From Oscillospiraceae bacterium (GTDB lineage: Bacteria > Bacillota > Clostridia > Oscillospirales > Oscillospiraceae): a DNA stretch of 61,584 bases. Below, piece after piece: positions 54,679 to 61,584 of this stretch. Every line of letters starts with the position of its first letter. Within the stretch, counting starts at the first letter, position 1. Below the pieces are notes generated by a model. It searched no databases, had not been told where the DNA came from, and worked only from the letters and a program-made list of their open reading frames with translations. The stretch spans positions 1-61,584 of the forward strand of contig SVLD01000009.1 of NCBI GenBank assembly GCA_015068125.1, written 5' to 3'. The translations under genes were made by a program, and so were the position numbers.

Positions 54679-55959
54679 GTGCAGGCTTATTCTTGCAGAA
54701 CCAAAGAAGAACTTCTCAAAGAGCAGACCCGGCTCCTGGTCCGTTATGCCGGACTGAAGCAGGAGAATCTAAAGCTGGATATGTCCCGGGGCAAGCCCAG
54801 TAAGCTCCAGCTGGATATGGTCAGCGACATTCTGACTGTGCTGACAGACCCGGCAGACTGCATTATTGACGGTGTGGACAGCCGCAATTACGGCGACTTG
54901 GCGGGCATTCGGTGCGCCAGAGAATACTGGGCGGATGTGCTGGGCTGCAAGCCTGAGGAGACTTTTGTAGGCGGCAACGCCAGCTTGACACTGATGTATG
55001 ATCTCATCGCCCGGGCCTTTGCCTACGGCTTGAAGGACAGCCCCCGTCCCTGGAGCAAGGAGGAAAAGGTGAAGTTCCTTTGCCCCTCTCCCGGCTATGA
55101 CCGGCACTTCCGTATTACCGAGAGCTTTGGCTGTGAGCTGATCATCGTTCCCATGACCCCCGATGGCCCCGACATGGACCTGGTGGAGGAACTGGTCAAA
55201 GATCCTACTGTGAAGGGTATTTGGTGCGTGCCGAAATATTCCAACCCCCAGGGCTACAACTATACCGAGGAAACCATCGACCGCTTTGCCAACCTGAAGC
55301 CTGCCGCTCCGGACTTTGCCATCATGTGGGATAACGCCTACTGCGTCCATGAGTTTGACGGAGAGTTTGCGCCTTTCCGGGATATCATCTCCCTGTGCAA
55401 GCAGGCCGGCCGGCCCAATATGGTTTATGAATTTGCTTCCACTTCCAAGATCACGCTCCCCGGTGCCGGTATTTCCGTTATGGCATCCTCGGCGGAAAAT
55501 ATTGCTTATCATCTGAAGCTCATCGGTGTGCAGACCATTTCCTATGACAAGCTCAATCAGCTTCGCCATGTGAAATATCTGAAAAACCGCGCCCATACCC
55601 TGGAGGTTATGAAGCGCCACGCTACCATTATGGCACCGAAATTTGACATGGTGCTGCATATGCTCCGCAGCGAGCTGACCAATAAGGGCGTTGCCCACTG
55701 GCACCATCCCAAGGGCGGCTATTTCGTCTGCGTGGCGGCTATGCCCGGTACGGCCAAGCGGACTCTGGAGCTGTGCAAGCAGGCCGGTGTGACCCTCACC
55801 GAGGCCGGCGCTACCTATCCTTATGGCGTAGATCCCCAGGATTCCATGATCCGGGTGGCGCCCAGTCTGCCTCCCATTGAGGAGCTGGAGAAGGCCATGC
55901 AGGTGTTCTGCACGAGCTTGAAGCTGGCGGCTCTGGAGAAGCTTCTGAGCGAAATGTAA
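54679..55959 (+). CDS. MocR-type class I aminotransferase (aspartate aminotransferase-like)
   Basis: 426 aa if started at the GTG at 54679 (GAGAGG 9 bases upstream); starts at 54658 or 54670 are less well placed. PLP fold-type I enzyme of the Aminotran_MocR family without the DNA-binding domain of MocR regulators. PSPGYDRHF, CVPKYSNPQGY, IMWDNAYCVHEF and the PLP Lys in FASTSKITLPGAG are visible. Likely transaminates aspartate, alanine or a related amino acid. Divergent from glnN. Confidence 0.88.
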   Translation: MQAYSCRTKEELLKEQTRLLVRYAGLKQENLKLDMSRGKPSKLQLDMVSDILTVLTDPADCIIDGVDSRNYGDLAGIRCAREYWADVLGCKPEETFVGGNASLTLMYDLIARAFAYGLKDSPRPWSKEEKVKFLCPSPGYDRHFRITESFGCELIIVPMTPDGPDMDLVEELVKDPTVKGIWCVPKYSNPQGYNYTEETIDRFANLKPAAPDFAIMWDNAYCVHEFDGEFAPFRDIISLCKQAGRPNMVYEFASTSKITLPGAGISVMASSAENIAYHLKLIGVQTISYDKLNQLRHVKYLKNRAHTLEVMKRHATIMAPKFDMVLHMLRSELTNKGVAHWHHPKGGYFVCVAAMPGTAKRTLELCKQAGVTLTEAGATYPYGVDPQDSMIRVAPSLPPIEELEKAMQVFCTSLKLAALEKLLSEM

Positions 55960-55962
55960 AAC

Positions 55963-55990
55963 AAAAAGAGGCAGTACACTGCCTCTTTTT
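55963..55990 (+). terminator. terminator after the aminotransferase gene
   Basis: AAAAAGAGGCAG (55963-55974), loop TACA, CTGCCTCTTTTT (55979-55990). Confidence 0.92.
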
Positions 55991-56051
55991 GCTTTACTTT
56001 TTAGAAGTTCTGCGATAAAATGAGAACCACAAAACAAGGGGGAGAGCGACT

Positions 56052-56468
56052 ATGGTTCAGAAAATCAAAGAACTGTACCGTCGGCACGAAGATATCTTCA
56101 GTTATCTGTTTTTCGGTGTGCTGACCACGGTGGTCAACTATGTGATTTATATCCCTTGCTACAATCTGCTGAACCTCAGCGGCGGTGTCAGCAATGTCAT
56201 CGCCTGGGCGGTAGCGGTGGCCTTCGCGTTTCTGACCAATAAGCCTTTCGTTTTCAAGAGCCACGATTGGTCAGCAAAGGTAGTCCTGCCGGAATTGGGA
56301 AAATTCCTGGGCTGCCGCATCGGCTCCGGGGTGCTGGAAACGCTGATTATTATCCTTACGGTGGACATCCTCTGCTGGGACGGCAATTGGATGAAGCTGG
56401 CTACCAATGTGATGGTTGTGATTTTGAACTACTTCGGCAGCAAGCTGCTGGTGTTCCGTAAAAAATAA
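56052..56468 (+). CDS. GtrA-family membrane protein
   Basis: 138 aa, AGGGGGAG upstream. Four membrane helices and the GtrA/DPMS flippase-type pattern: YLFFGVLTTVVNY at the first helix, NKPFVFKS after the second, and a final NYFGSKLLVF. GtrA proteins help move lipid-linked sugars across the membrane for polysaccharide or glycan modification. Here it stands alone, without its usual glycosyltransferase partner. Confidence 0.88.
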   Translation: MVQKIKELYRRHEDIFSYLFFGVLTTVVNYVIYIPCYNLLNLSGGVSNVIAWAVAVAFAFLTNKPFVFKSHDWSAKVVLPELGKFLGCRIGSGVLETLIIILTVDILCWDGNWMKLATNVMVVILNYFGSKLLVFRKK

Positions 56469-56470
56469 GC

Positions 56471-56500
56471 TACCCCCGGCTGCTGCGGCAGCCGGGGGTA
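56471..56500. terminator. bidirectional terminator gtrA / GH2
   Basis: TACCCCCGGCTGC (56471-56483) pairs with GCAGCCGGGGGTA (56488-56500) around TGCG. The A-run upstream gives T-rich sequence on the minus strand for the GH2 gene. Confidence 0.85.
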
Positions 56501-56503
56501 TGT

Positions 56504-58846
56504 TCATGCGTTGATTGCGAAATCCACAGTCACAGGTTCGGTCTGATTGGTACGAATGGTCAGCCGGGCGGTTCCGGACTTTCCGATGGTGCGGATATAA
56601 GTACCGCACATGCCACCCTCAGCGGTGACTACTTCCGGGCCAACGATGGCGGCATCGCCGCTCAGCTCCAACATTACCGGCAGCTGGGCGTAGGGGACGA
56701 TATTGCCGTATTCGTTCAGCACCCGGATGCGAATGGCTGCCATGTCATAGGTATTGCCCTCGGTAAGATGAGTCTGACTGGCAGTGACCTCCAGATGCAG
56801 CTTGGCGCTGGGGCTCTGGGTGGTGCTGGCAATCATCTTTCCATCCCGGAGCGCGTCAAAACGCCAGACGGTAGCCTCGCTGCCCCAACTGCTGACATAT
56901 TTGCCGTACAGGGCGGTAGCGTCTTTCAAGGTCAAGCCGTAGCGCAGCATGGCCCAACCCATCCGCATCAGTTCTGCGGGACGAAGGCCTCCCAGACCCC
57001 GGCGGCATATGGCCAGAATGCATTTGCGAAGCAGTTCTGCCTTGGCCTTGGGGAAGCCCTCCTGGGTTTCCAGCAGGCAGCCGATGGTGTCGTCCACCAC
57101 TCTGGGGCCGTGCTTCAGGCCGGTATAAGTACTGGCGGGGAGCTTGGTAACGAATTGACCGTTTTTGTACAGTGCCACTTCCTCGGCGTTGGTAAACACA
57201 TAGGGCAGACCGGCCTGACCGCCAGGGAAGTCGCCGATGTCCATGAGGGTACTGACCTCCAGAATGGGGCGGTCATCGCCCTGGCTGGCATAGACTGCCG
57301 CGGCCAGTTTGGGGTTGCGGAAGGAATCCAGTACGCCGTGATAGCAGATCCGATCGCCGGCGCCGAAGTCCTTGTGGGTGGCGTAGTCGAACATACACCA
57401 GGCGAAGCAGCCCACATGCTCGCCGGATGCCGCGGCGTCATTTTGCACCCGGGCGTGGCGCAGGGCGTGTTCCTGGCGGTGGGCCCAGGTGTCATAGGGC
57501 TTGGTGGGGAACATATGGCCGTTGCACTCCGTAACCATCAGAGGCTTTTTCATGTTGGGAGTGACGGTCTTTTTTTCTCGGACACCGGGATTGTCGCCGG
57601 TGTGGGAGAAGTCGTTGTAGGCGTAGACATCTTCCAGCAGGCTGCTTTTTTGGTAACACCGCACACCGGAGGTGGGGCGGCTGGGATCCAACTGATGAGC
57701 CAGGGTATTGGTACGGCGGTAAAAATCGTCGTCGTCCAGACTTTCGTTGATCCGTACGCCCCAAAGGATGATACTGGGATGGTTGCGGTATTGCAGCACC
57801 ATTTCCCGGACATTCTCCACGGCCTGATTTTTCCAGGCGTCGTCGCCGATGTGCTGCCAGCCGGGAATTTCCGTAAATACCAGCAGACCCAGCCGGTCAC
57901 ATTCGTCGATGAAATGCTTGCTCTGGGGATAGTGAGAGGTTCGCACCGCGTTGCAGCACAGTTCCTGTTTCAGGATCCGGGCGTCCTCCCGCTGCAGATG
58001 TTCTGTGGCGGCATAGCCTATGTAGGGGTAGCACTGGTGGCGGTTCAAACCCCGGATAAATACCTTTTCTCCGTTGAGGTAGAAGCCGTCGTTTTTGAAT
58101 TCCGCTGTGCGAAAGCCGAATTTGACTTCCTGGCAGTCTAAAATGCTGCCGTTTTTCCACAGGGTGATCCGGCAGGTGTAGCGGTAAGGATCGTTGATAC
58201 CCCAGACCTTGGCGTTGGGCAAGGGGAGAAGCGTCGGCTCAGAAAGGGCGATTTCTTTGGAAACCGCGGCCTTGCCGTCAGCGTCCAGAAGTTCAGCCAG
58301 AGCGGTGCAGCGCTCTGGATTGTCCACCGTCACTTCCACCCGGGCGGCGGCCAGGGTGGGGGTGGTGATGTAAATGTCGGAAATCAGAGATTCCTCCCGG
58401 ATATCCAGCCAAACCTCCCGATAAAGACCGCCGTAGGTCAGGTAGTCGATCACAAAACCGAAGGGAGGAACTTCCGGGTTTTCCGTGGAGTCCAGTTTGA
58501 CGGAAACGAGGTTGTCACAGCCGTAGGCCACATGATCGGTGATCTCCACCCGGAATGCGGTATAGCCGCAGCGATGGGTGCAGACCTCACGGCCGTTGAC
58601 ATACACCGTGGCAATGTGGGCCGCACCGTCAAATTGCAGAAACAGGCGCTTTCCCTTCAGCTCAGCGCTGATGGGCAGATTTCTGCGGTAGCCGCAGACC
58701 ATTTGATATGCGTTGTGGTCGGCGTAGTGCAGAGGCAGCTCCACAGGATTGTGGGGAAGGCAGACAGCTAGACCGGCTCCCTTGCCGGTTAAAAAATCCG
58801 TACTTACATTGGGGGTAAATTCCCAACCGTGGCAAAGACTTTGCAT
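56504..58846 (-). CDS. glycoside hydrolase family 2 (beta-galactosidase-like)
   Basis: 780 aa, AGGAGG upstream of the ATG at 58846. Domain order: N-terminal sugar-binding jelly roll (about 10-150, FDGAAHIATVYVNGREV), Ig-like domain (about 160-255), TIM barrel (about 260-520) and C-terminal beta domains (DUF4982-like, about 545-640, and a last one near 680-780). The acid/base Glu lies in INES after HPSIILWGVR, the nucleophile Glu in MVTECNGH. There is no signal peptide, so it is cytoplasmic. Substrate is probably a beta-galactoside, beta-glucuronide or similar; sequence alone does not decide. Confidence 0.88.
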   Translation of the reverse strand: MQSLCHGWEFTPNVSTDFLTGKGAGLAVCLPHNPVELPLHYADHNAYQMVCGYRRNLPISAELKGKRLFLQFDGAAHIATVYVNGREVCTHRCGYTAFRVEITDHVAYGCDNLVSVKLDSTENPEVPPFGFVIDYLTYGGLYREVWLDIREESLISDIYITTPTLAAARVEVTVDNPERCTALAELLDADGKAAVSKEIALSEPTLLPLPNAKVWGINDPYRYTCRITLWKNGSILDCQEVKFGFRTAEFKNDGFYLNGEKVFIRGLNRHQCYPYIGYAATEHLQREDARILKQELCCNAVRTSHYPQSKHFIDECDRLGLLVFTEIPGWQHIGDDAWKNQAVENVREMVLQYRNHPSIILWGVRINESLDDDDFYRRTNTLAHQLDPSRPTSGVRCYQKSSLLEDVYAYNDFSHTGDNPGVREKKTVTPNMKKPLMVTECNGHMFPTKPYDTWAHRQEHALRHARVQNDAAASGEHVGCFAWCMFDYATHKDFGAGDRICYHGVLDSFRNPKLAAAVYASQGDDRPILEVSTLMDIGDFPGGQAGLPYVFTNAEEVALYKNGQFVTKLPASTYTGLKHGPRVVDDTIGCLLETQEGFPKAKAELLRKCILAICRRGLGGLRPAELMRMGWAMLRYGLTLKDATALYGKYVSSWGSEATVWRFDALRDGKMIASTTQSPSAKLHLEVTASQTHLTEGNTYDMAAIRIRVLNEYGNIVPYAQLPVMLELSGDAAIVGPEVVTAEGGMCGTYIRTIGKSGTARLTIRTNQTEPVTVDFAINA

Positions 58847-58916
58847 ATCGTAACCTCCTGGGCTTTTCTTTTATCATACAGGACAAAAAAGAAAAATGCA
58901 ACCGCAAAACTTCCTC

Positions 58917-58945
58917 TTGCATTTTTGGGAAAAGTATACTATACT
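58917..58945 (+). promoter_or_regulatory. promoter of the tRNA-Leu region
   Basis: TTGCAT (58917-58922), 17-base spacer, TATACT (58940-58945), 15 bases before the truncated tRNA copy. There is no comparable promoter right before the intact tRNA at 59160. Confidence 0.5.
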
Positions 58946-58954
58946 ATGGAAGAA

Positions 58955-59005
58955 ACACCTGCCGGTGTGATGGAATGGTAGACGTAGTGGACTCAAAATC
59001 CACCG
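58955..59005 (+). pseudogene. 5' half of tRNA-Leu(CAA), truncated duplicate
   Basis: Bases 58955-59005 repeat exactly at 59154-59204 (51 bp, period 199). The copy includes the acceptor 5' strand, D arm and complete anticodon stem-loop of tRNA-Leu but then diverges; no variable arm, T arm or matching acceptor 3' strand follows. It cannot fold as a full tRNA. Confidence 0.85.
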
Positions 59006-59013
59006 GTGCGAAC

Positions 59014-59140
59014 CCGAGCGCCGCCAGTGGCGGATACAGCGAGGGTGGAGCAGGTGCTGCGGTCGGTGAGCGACGCAGGCGTATGCCAAGGAGAGCGCCG
59101 GGCACCGCAAACGATGGCGACATCCCGCCGCCGAAGGCGG
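59014..59140 (+). repeat. tRNA-associated GC-rich repeat, copy A
   Basis: Starts with CGCCGCCAGTGGCGGA-type sequence (itself a small hairpin) and ends around GGGCACCGCAA. The same framework recurs at 59324-59450 with a different middle. It fills the space between the truncated and the intact tRNA-Leu. Confidence 0.6.
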
Positions 59141-59159
59141 CCACAATAAGAACACACCT

Positions 59160-59245
59160 GCCGGTGTGATGGAATGGTAGACGTAGTGGACTCAAAATCC
59201 ACCGCTGGCGACAGCGTACCGGTTCGAGTCCGGTCACCGGCACCA
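59160..59245 (+). tRNA. tRNA-Leu (anticodon CAA)
   Basis: Complete cloverleaf: acceptor GCCGGTG with CACCGGC (59235-59241), discriminator A, and genomically encoded CCA (59243-59245). Anticodon stem GTGGA/TCCAC encloses the loop CTCAAAA (anticodon CAA). A long variable arm (class II) and a T arm with GGTTCGAGTCC are present. Reads UUG codons. Confidence 0.95.
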
Positions 59246-59281
59246 AGAAAAGGGATACCCCATCGGGGTATCCCTTTTCTT
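59246..59281 (+). terminator. terminator after tRNA-Leu
   Basis: A 16-17-bp stem AAGAAAAGGGATACCCC / GGGGTATCCCTTTTCTT with a 3-base loop, starting at the tRNA 3' end; the T-rich arm serves as the U-tract. Confidence 0.85.
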
Positions 59282-59323
59282 GATGAAGAGGACTCAAACC
59301 GCAGGTTCGAGTCTGGGGAGCGA

Positions 59324-59450
59324 CCCGACCGCCGCCAGTGGCGGAGTCAAGGGAGGGGAGCGAGGGGCAGCGGTCTATATTTTCAAGGCGGCTTTGGCCA
59401 CCGCTGAAAATATAGGGCACCGCAACCGGACACCGGCACATCCCTACATT
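59324..59450 (+). repeat. tRNA-associated GC-rich repeat, copy B
   Basis: Shares GACCGCCGCCAGTGGCGGA, the GGGAGGGGAGC stretch and GGGCACCGCAA with copy A. Its middle carries a strong hairpin: CTATATTTTCA (59375-59385) / TGAAAATATAG (59405-59415). Just upstream is a T-loop-like GGTTCGAGTC (about 59303-59312), as if another tRNA 3' fragment were attached. Confidence 0.6.
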
Positions 59451-59523
59451 TTTTCATTGAAAAATGCAAAACTTGTGATACAATGCATTTGTCTGTGAGA
59501 AATTCCTTTACAAGGAGGTACAT

Positions 59524-60300
59524 ATGGACTTTTTCGGTATTCCCATATGGGTAGTTTTACTGGTCTGCTTTGGTGTGTTCTGCGCGTCTTTCATGGATGC
59601 CATTGGCGGTGGCGGCGGTATTATTTCGCTGCCAACCTATCTTCTGGCCGGACTTCCTATGCACTTTGCGCTGGGCACCAACAAGCTTTCCTCCTGCATT
59701 GGCACTGTGGCATCCACGGTGCGCTATGTAAAAAACGGATATGTGGACTGGTTTCTCGGTATTCCTTCCATTGTGCTTGCTTTGGTGGGCGCTCATCTGG
59801 GCACAAGGCTGCATCTGGCTATGGATGAGCAATACCTGAAGCTTGTGCTGCTGTTTGTCCTGCCTGTGATCGCGGTGATCCTTTTGAAGAAAAAAGACCT
59901 GCCGGAAGAACAGGGACCCCTCAATAAGTGGCTGCGCAGAGGAATCGTATGGGGCGCTTCTCTGATCTTCGGCGCTTATGACGGTTTCTATGGTCCCGGC
60001 ACCGGAACATTTCTTCTGCTGTCGTTTTGCTATCTTGCAAAGATGGATGTGCGCACAGCCTCCGGTAACGTGAAGCTGGTGAATCTGGCTTCCAATGTGG
60101 GTGCCTTGTTCACTTCCCTGGCTGCCGGTAAGGTACTGATACCCCTTGGCCTCATTTCCGCTGTCTTTGCCACTGCCGGACAGTACATAGGCGCAGGCCT
60201 GGCGCTGAAAAACGGTTCTAAAATCGTTCGCCCGGTTATTTTGGTTGTAATTCTGTTGCTGGCCGGAAAGGTTCTTCTGGAGCTTTTTGGAATTGCGTAA
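59524..60300 (+). CDS. TauE/SafE (TSUP) family permease
   Basis: 258 aa, AAGGAGG upstream. About eight membrane helices; the duplicated family motif is seen as FMDAIGGGGGIISLP in the first half and AYDGFYGPGTGTF in the second. TSUP proteins export or import sulfur-containing anions such as sulfite, taurine or sulfonates, or other small organic acids. No sulfur genes adjoin it, so the substrate is open. Confidence 0.88.
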   Translation: MDFFGIPIWVVLLVCFGVFCASFMDAIGGGGGIISLPTYLLAGLPMHFALGTNKLSSCIGTVASTVRYVKNGYVDWFLGIPSIVLALVGAHLGTRLHLAMDEQYLKLVLLFVLPVIAVILLKKKDLPEEQGPLNKWLRRGIVWGASLIFGAYDGFYGPGTGTFLLLSFCYLAKMDVRTASGNVKLVNLASNVGALFTSLAAGKVLIPLGLISAVFATAGQYIGAGLALKNGSKIVRPVILVVILLLAGKVLLELFGIA

Positions 60301-60317
60301 CGAATGTAATACACACG

Positions 60318-60350
60318 AAAAAGAGACACCCCTTTGGGTGCCTCTTTTTT
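60318..60350. terminator. bidirectional terminator TauE / ATP-grasp 2
   Basis: AAAAAGAGACACCC pairs with GGGTGCCTCTTTTT; A- and T-runs at both ends serve the two converging genes. Confidence 0.9.
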
Positions 60351-60356
60351 AGAGCA

Positions 60357-61346
60357 TCAGCGCTTCTTTTTCTTCTTTTTGCGTTTCGCTTGCTTGATGG
60401 ACAGCAGCACTTTTTCGCCCTTGGGGATGCCGTCCATAACCTGAGTCAGCAGGGGGCCGGGGCGATTGTTGGCTTCGATGATATCCGCTCCAGTGGGGGT
60501 TATTGCGATATCCCAGCCTAAAATTCCGCTGCCCCGCATGCGGGCGTGGGCTTTTTTTACCAGTGCCACAGCATCCTCCCAGTGGGGGATGTTCAGGCCG
60601 ATAAATTGTGTGCCGGTAATGGGGTGGTGCGTATATTTATTTCCTTCGTAATCGTAGCCGAAGGTGTAAACAATTCCTGTTTCCAGATCTACCATGGCGC
60701 CGATGCCGCCGCTGTGCATATTGTCCACGAAGGTGCCTTCGGTGCTGCTGGTTTTCAAGGTTGCGGAAAGGATTTCCACAGAGCCTTTTTTTCGCAGCGC
60801 CAGAATCCGGATGGAGTTGACGCAGTGGGGGTTTAAGGCTGCCAGCGCATCGTGCTGACGGATGAGCTCCTCGTACACGGTTTCGCCGGGTTTTTGACGG
60901 AAATATGCCAGAGCCTGTTCATCGTTTTCGTAAGTAAAAATATCGATTCCCCGTCCGTAGGTTCCACCGTCTGGCTTGGAGATCACTTTTTTATGCTTGC
61001 GCACAAATTCCAGAAATCCTTCCTCGCCGGATACGGAACCCCGGATGATTTCCCGACTGTAGCAATCGGAAATAGTAGTATAGAATTTGTATTTGGCCAA
61101 ACCAACGGGGCTGATGTAACGATAATCATGATGCTGGTGGTGAACCAACAAAAAGTTTTTGCGGTACCGATTCTGGTATTGATAATAGCGGTATTTCAGG
61201 TATTCTTCGGAGGATACTTGAAACCGCAGCTTGCAATAAAGGAAATCCAGGGCAATACCCAGCGCCCGTCCGTTTGAGGGCTCCGCCTGTGCGACGACCG
61301 TTTTCACAACACTGAGCTTGTTGCGTACCTTTTCCAAGAGCTTCAC
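60357..61346 (-). CDS. sugar-transfer-associated ATP-grasp enzyme (paralogue 2)
   Basis: 329 aa, GTG start at 61346 after GAGGTG. Clear paralogue of the protein at 34311: shared LLVHHQ/LLVYHQ, KPDGGTYGRGIDIF, VDNMHSGGIGA, HHPITGTQFIGL and GWDIAITPTGADIIEANNRPG. It ends in a very basic KRKKKKKKR tail not found in paralogue 1, perhaps for membrane or nucleic-acid contact. It probably ligates a carboxylate to an amine on a surface glycan or peptide (family-level inference). Confidence 0.8.
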   Translation of the reverse strand: MKLLEKVRNKLSVVKTVVAQAEPSNGRALGIALDFLYCKLRFQVSSEEYLKYRYYQYQNRYRKNFLLVHHQHHDYRYISPVGLAKYKFYTTISDCYSREIIRGSVSGEEGFLEFVRKHKKVISKPDGGTYGRGIDIFTYENDEQALAYFRQKPGETVYEELIRQHDALAALNPHCVNSIRILALRKKGSVEILSATLKTSSTEGTFVDNMHSGGIGAMVDLETGIVYTFGYDYEGNKYTHHPITGTQFIGLNIPHWEDAVALVKKAHARMRGSGILGWDIAITPTGADIIEANNRPGPLLTQVMDGIPKGEKVLLSIKQAKRKKKKKKR

Positions 61347-61431
61347 AATAACACCTCGCGATCTGCATTTGTGTAACTGTTAAAATGGTATTCCAAATGA
61401 GAATATATGTCAAGAAATAATTTAAAACCAC

Positions 61432-61465
61432 AAAAAGCCTGCCGAAATTTTCCGGCAGGCTTTTT
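61432..61465. terminator. terminator upstream of ATP-grasp 2
   Basis: AAAAAGCCTGCCG (61432-61444) pairs with CGGCAGGCTTTTT (61453-61465). It faces outwards to whatever lies at the right edge and insulates the ATP-grasp gene. Confidence 0.88.
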
Positions 61466-61475
61466 GTATAAGGAA

Positions 61476-61584
61476 AACCACGCGTTAGACGCGTGGTTCA
61501 AAAAAGCCTATGGCGGCGAGTAAAAATCCCTGTTAAGATTATAGGTGCGGTCCGCCAACTGCACAAACAATCAAAACAGGGAGG
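61476..61584 (+). mobile_element. possible left end of an IS200/IS605-type element
   Basis: A perfect hairpin AACCACGCGT-TAG-ACGCGTGGTT (about 61476-61498) is followed by a leader that ends at the window edge in a strong ribosome site (CAGGGAGG). TCCCTGTT (61527-61534) pairs with AACAGGGA (61575-61582), hiding that site. A subterminal hairpin and a sequestered ribosome site ahead of the transposase are hallmarks of IS200/IS605 left ends. No transposase codons lie in the window, so this is a moderate call. Confidence 0.45.

Noticed and set aside
58955..59005. A second functional tRNA-Leu
   Set aside because: Only the 5' half is present; variable arm, T arm and acceptor 3' strand are missing.

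Overview
The window looks like chromosomal DNA of a Gram-positive, low-oxygen gut-type Clostridia, probably Oscillospiraceae or a close relative (inference). The grounds are the dprA-topA-trmFO and plsX-rnc gene orders, a type III glutamine synthetase, SipW-type signal peptidases, dockerin- and BspA-like surface proteins, GGAGG ribosome binding sites, and moderately high GC with strong CTG/AAG/GCC codon preference in the abundant surface genes. No rRNA or CRISPR array is visible. One complete tRNA-Leu(CAA) is present.

Layout. At 1-1000 there is a possible gene tail and hairpins at the edge, then a divergent XRE repressor / SLOG-like gene pair with three dyad operators between them. At 1.4-10.7 kb a giant secreted protein ending in a dockerin (2697 aa) is followed by a membrane-anchored protein with a cohesin-like domain. 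At 10.9-34.3 kb lies a long, closely packed, same-strand surface locus. It holds a protein with degenerate HD-GYP and EAL-like domains, five proteins sharing a TasA/camelysin-like C-terminal motif (four of them with SipW-type signal peptides), two SipW-type signal peptidases, a membrane-anchored McrB-like AAA+ ATPase with a DUF2357/McrC-like coiled-coil partner, a beta-helix protein, two further exported proteins and a BspA-like leucine-rich-repeat protein. At 34.3-38.8 kb are an ATP-grasp enzyme, a NifX-like metal-cofactor protein, a split chromate transporter and a TetR-controlled membrane pair. At 38.9-52.3 kb are KtrBA potassium uptake and housekeeping genes (SpoU methylase, dprA, topA, trmFO, plsX, rnc, beta-CASP nuclease, thioredoxin, PAP2 phosphatase, dUTPase). 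At 52.3-61.3 kb are glnN, a MocR-type aminotransferase, a GtrA protein, a GH2 glycosidase, a tRNA-Leu region with a truncated duplicate and a repeat family, a TauE/SafE permease and a second ATP-grasp paralogue. The right edge carries a hairpin plus a leader resembling the left end of an IS200/IS605 element.

How it may work together. The 10.9-34.3 kb block is the best candidate for an undescribed system: a dedicated surface-fibre or matrix apparatus in which the two SipW peptidases mature TasA-like subunits. The McrB/DUF2357-like pair, normally the core of McrBC-type restriction systems, appears here with a membrane anchor and no visible nuclease, so it may act as an ATP-driven assembly or remodelling machine. 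The HD-GYP/EAL-like pseudoenzyme could feed in a cyclic-di-GMP-like signal, and the dockerin/cohesin-like pair could supply a second, non-covalent surface display layer. All of this is inference from gene content and motifs.
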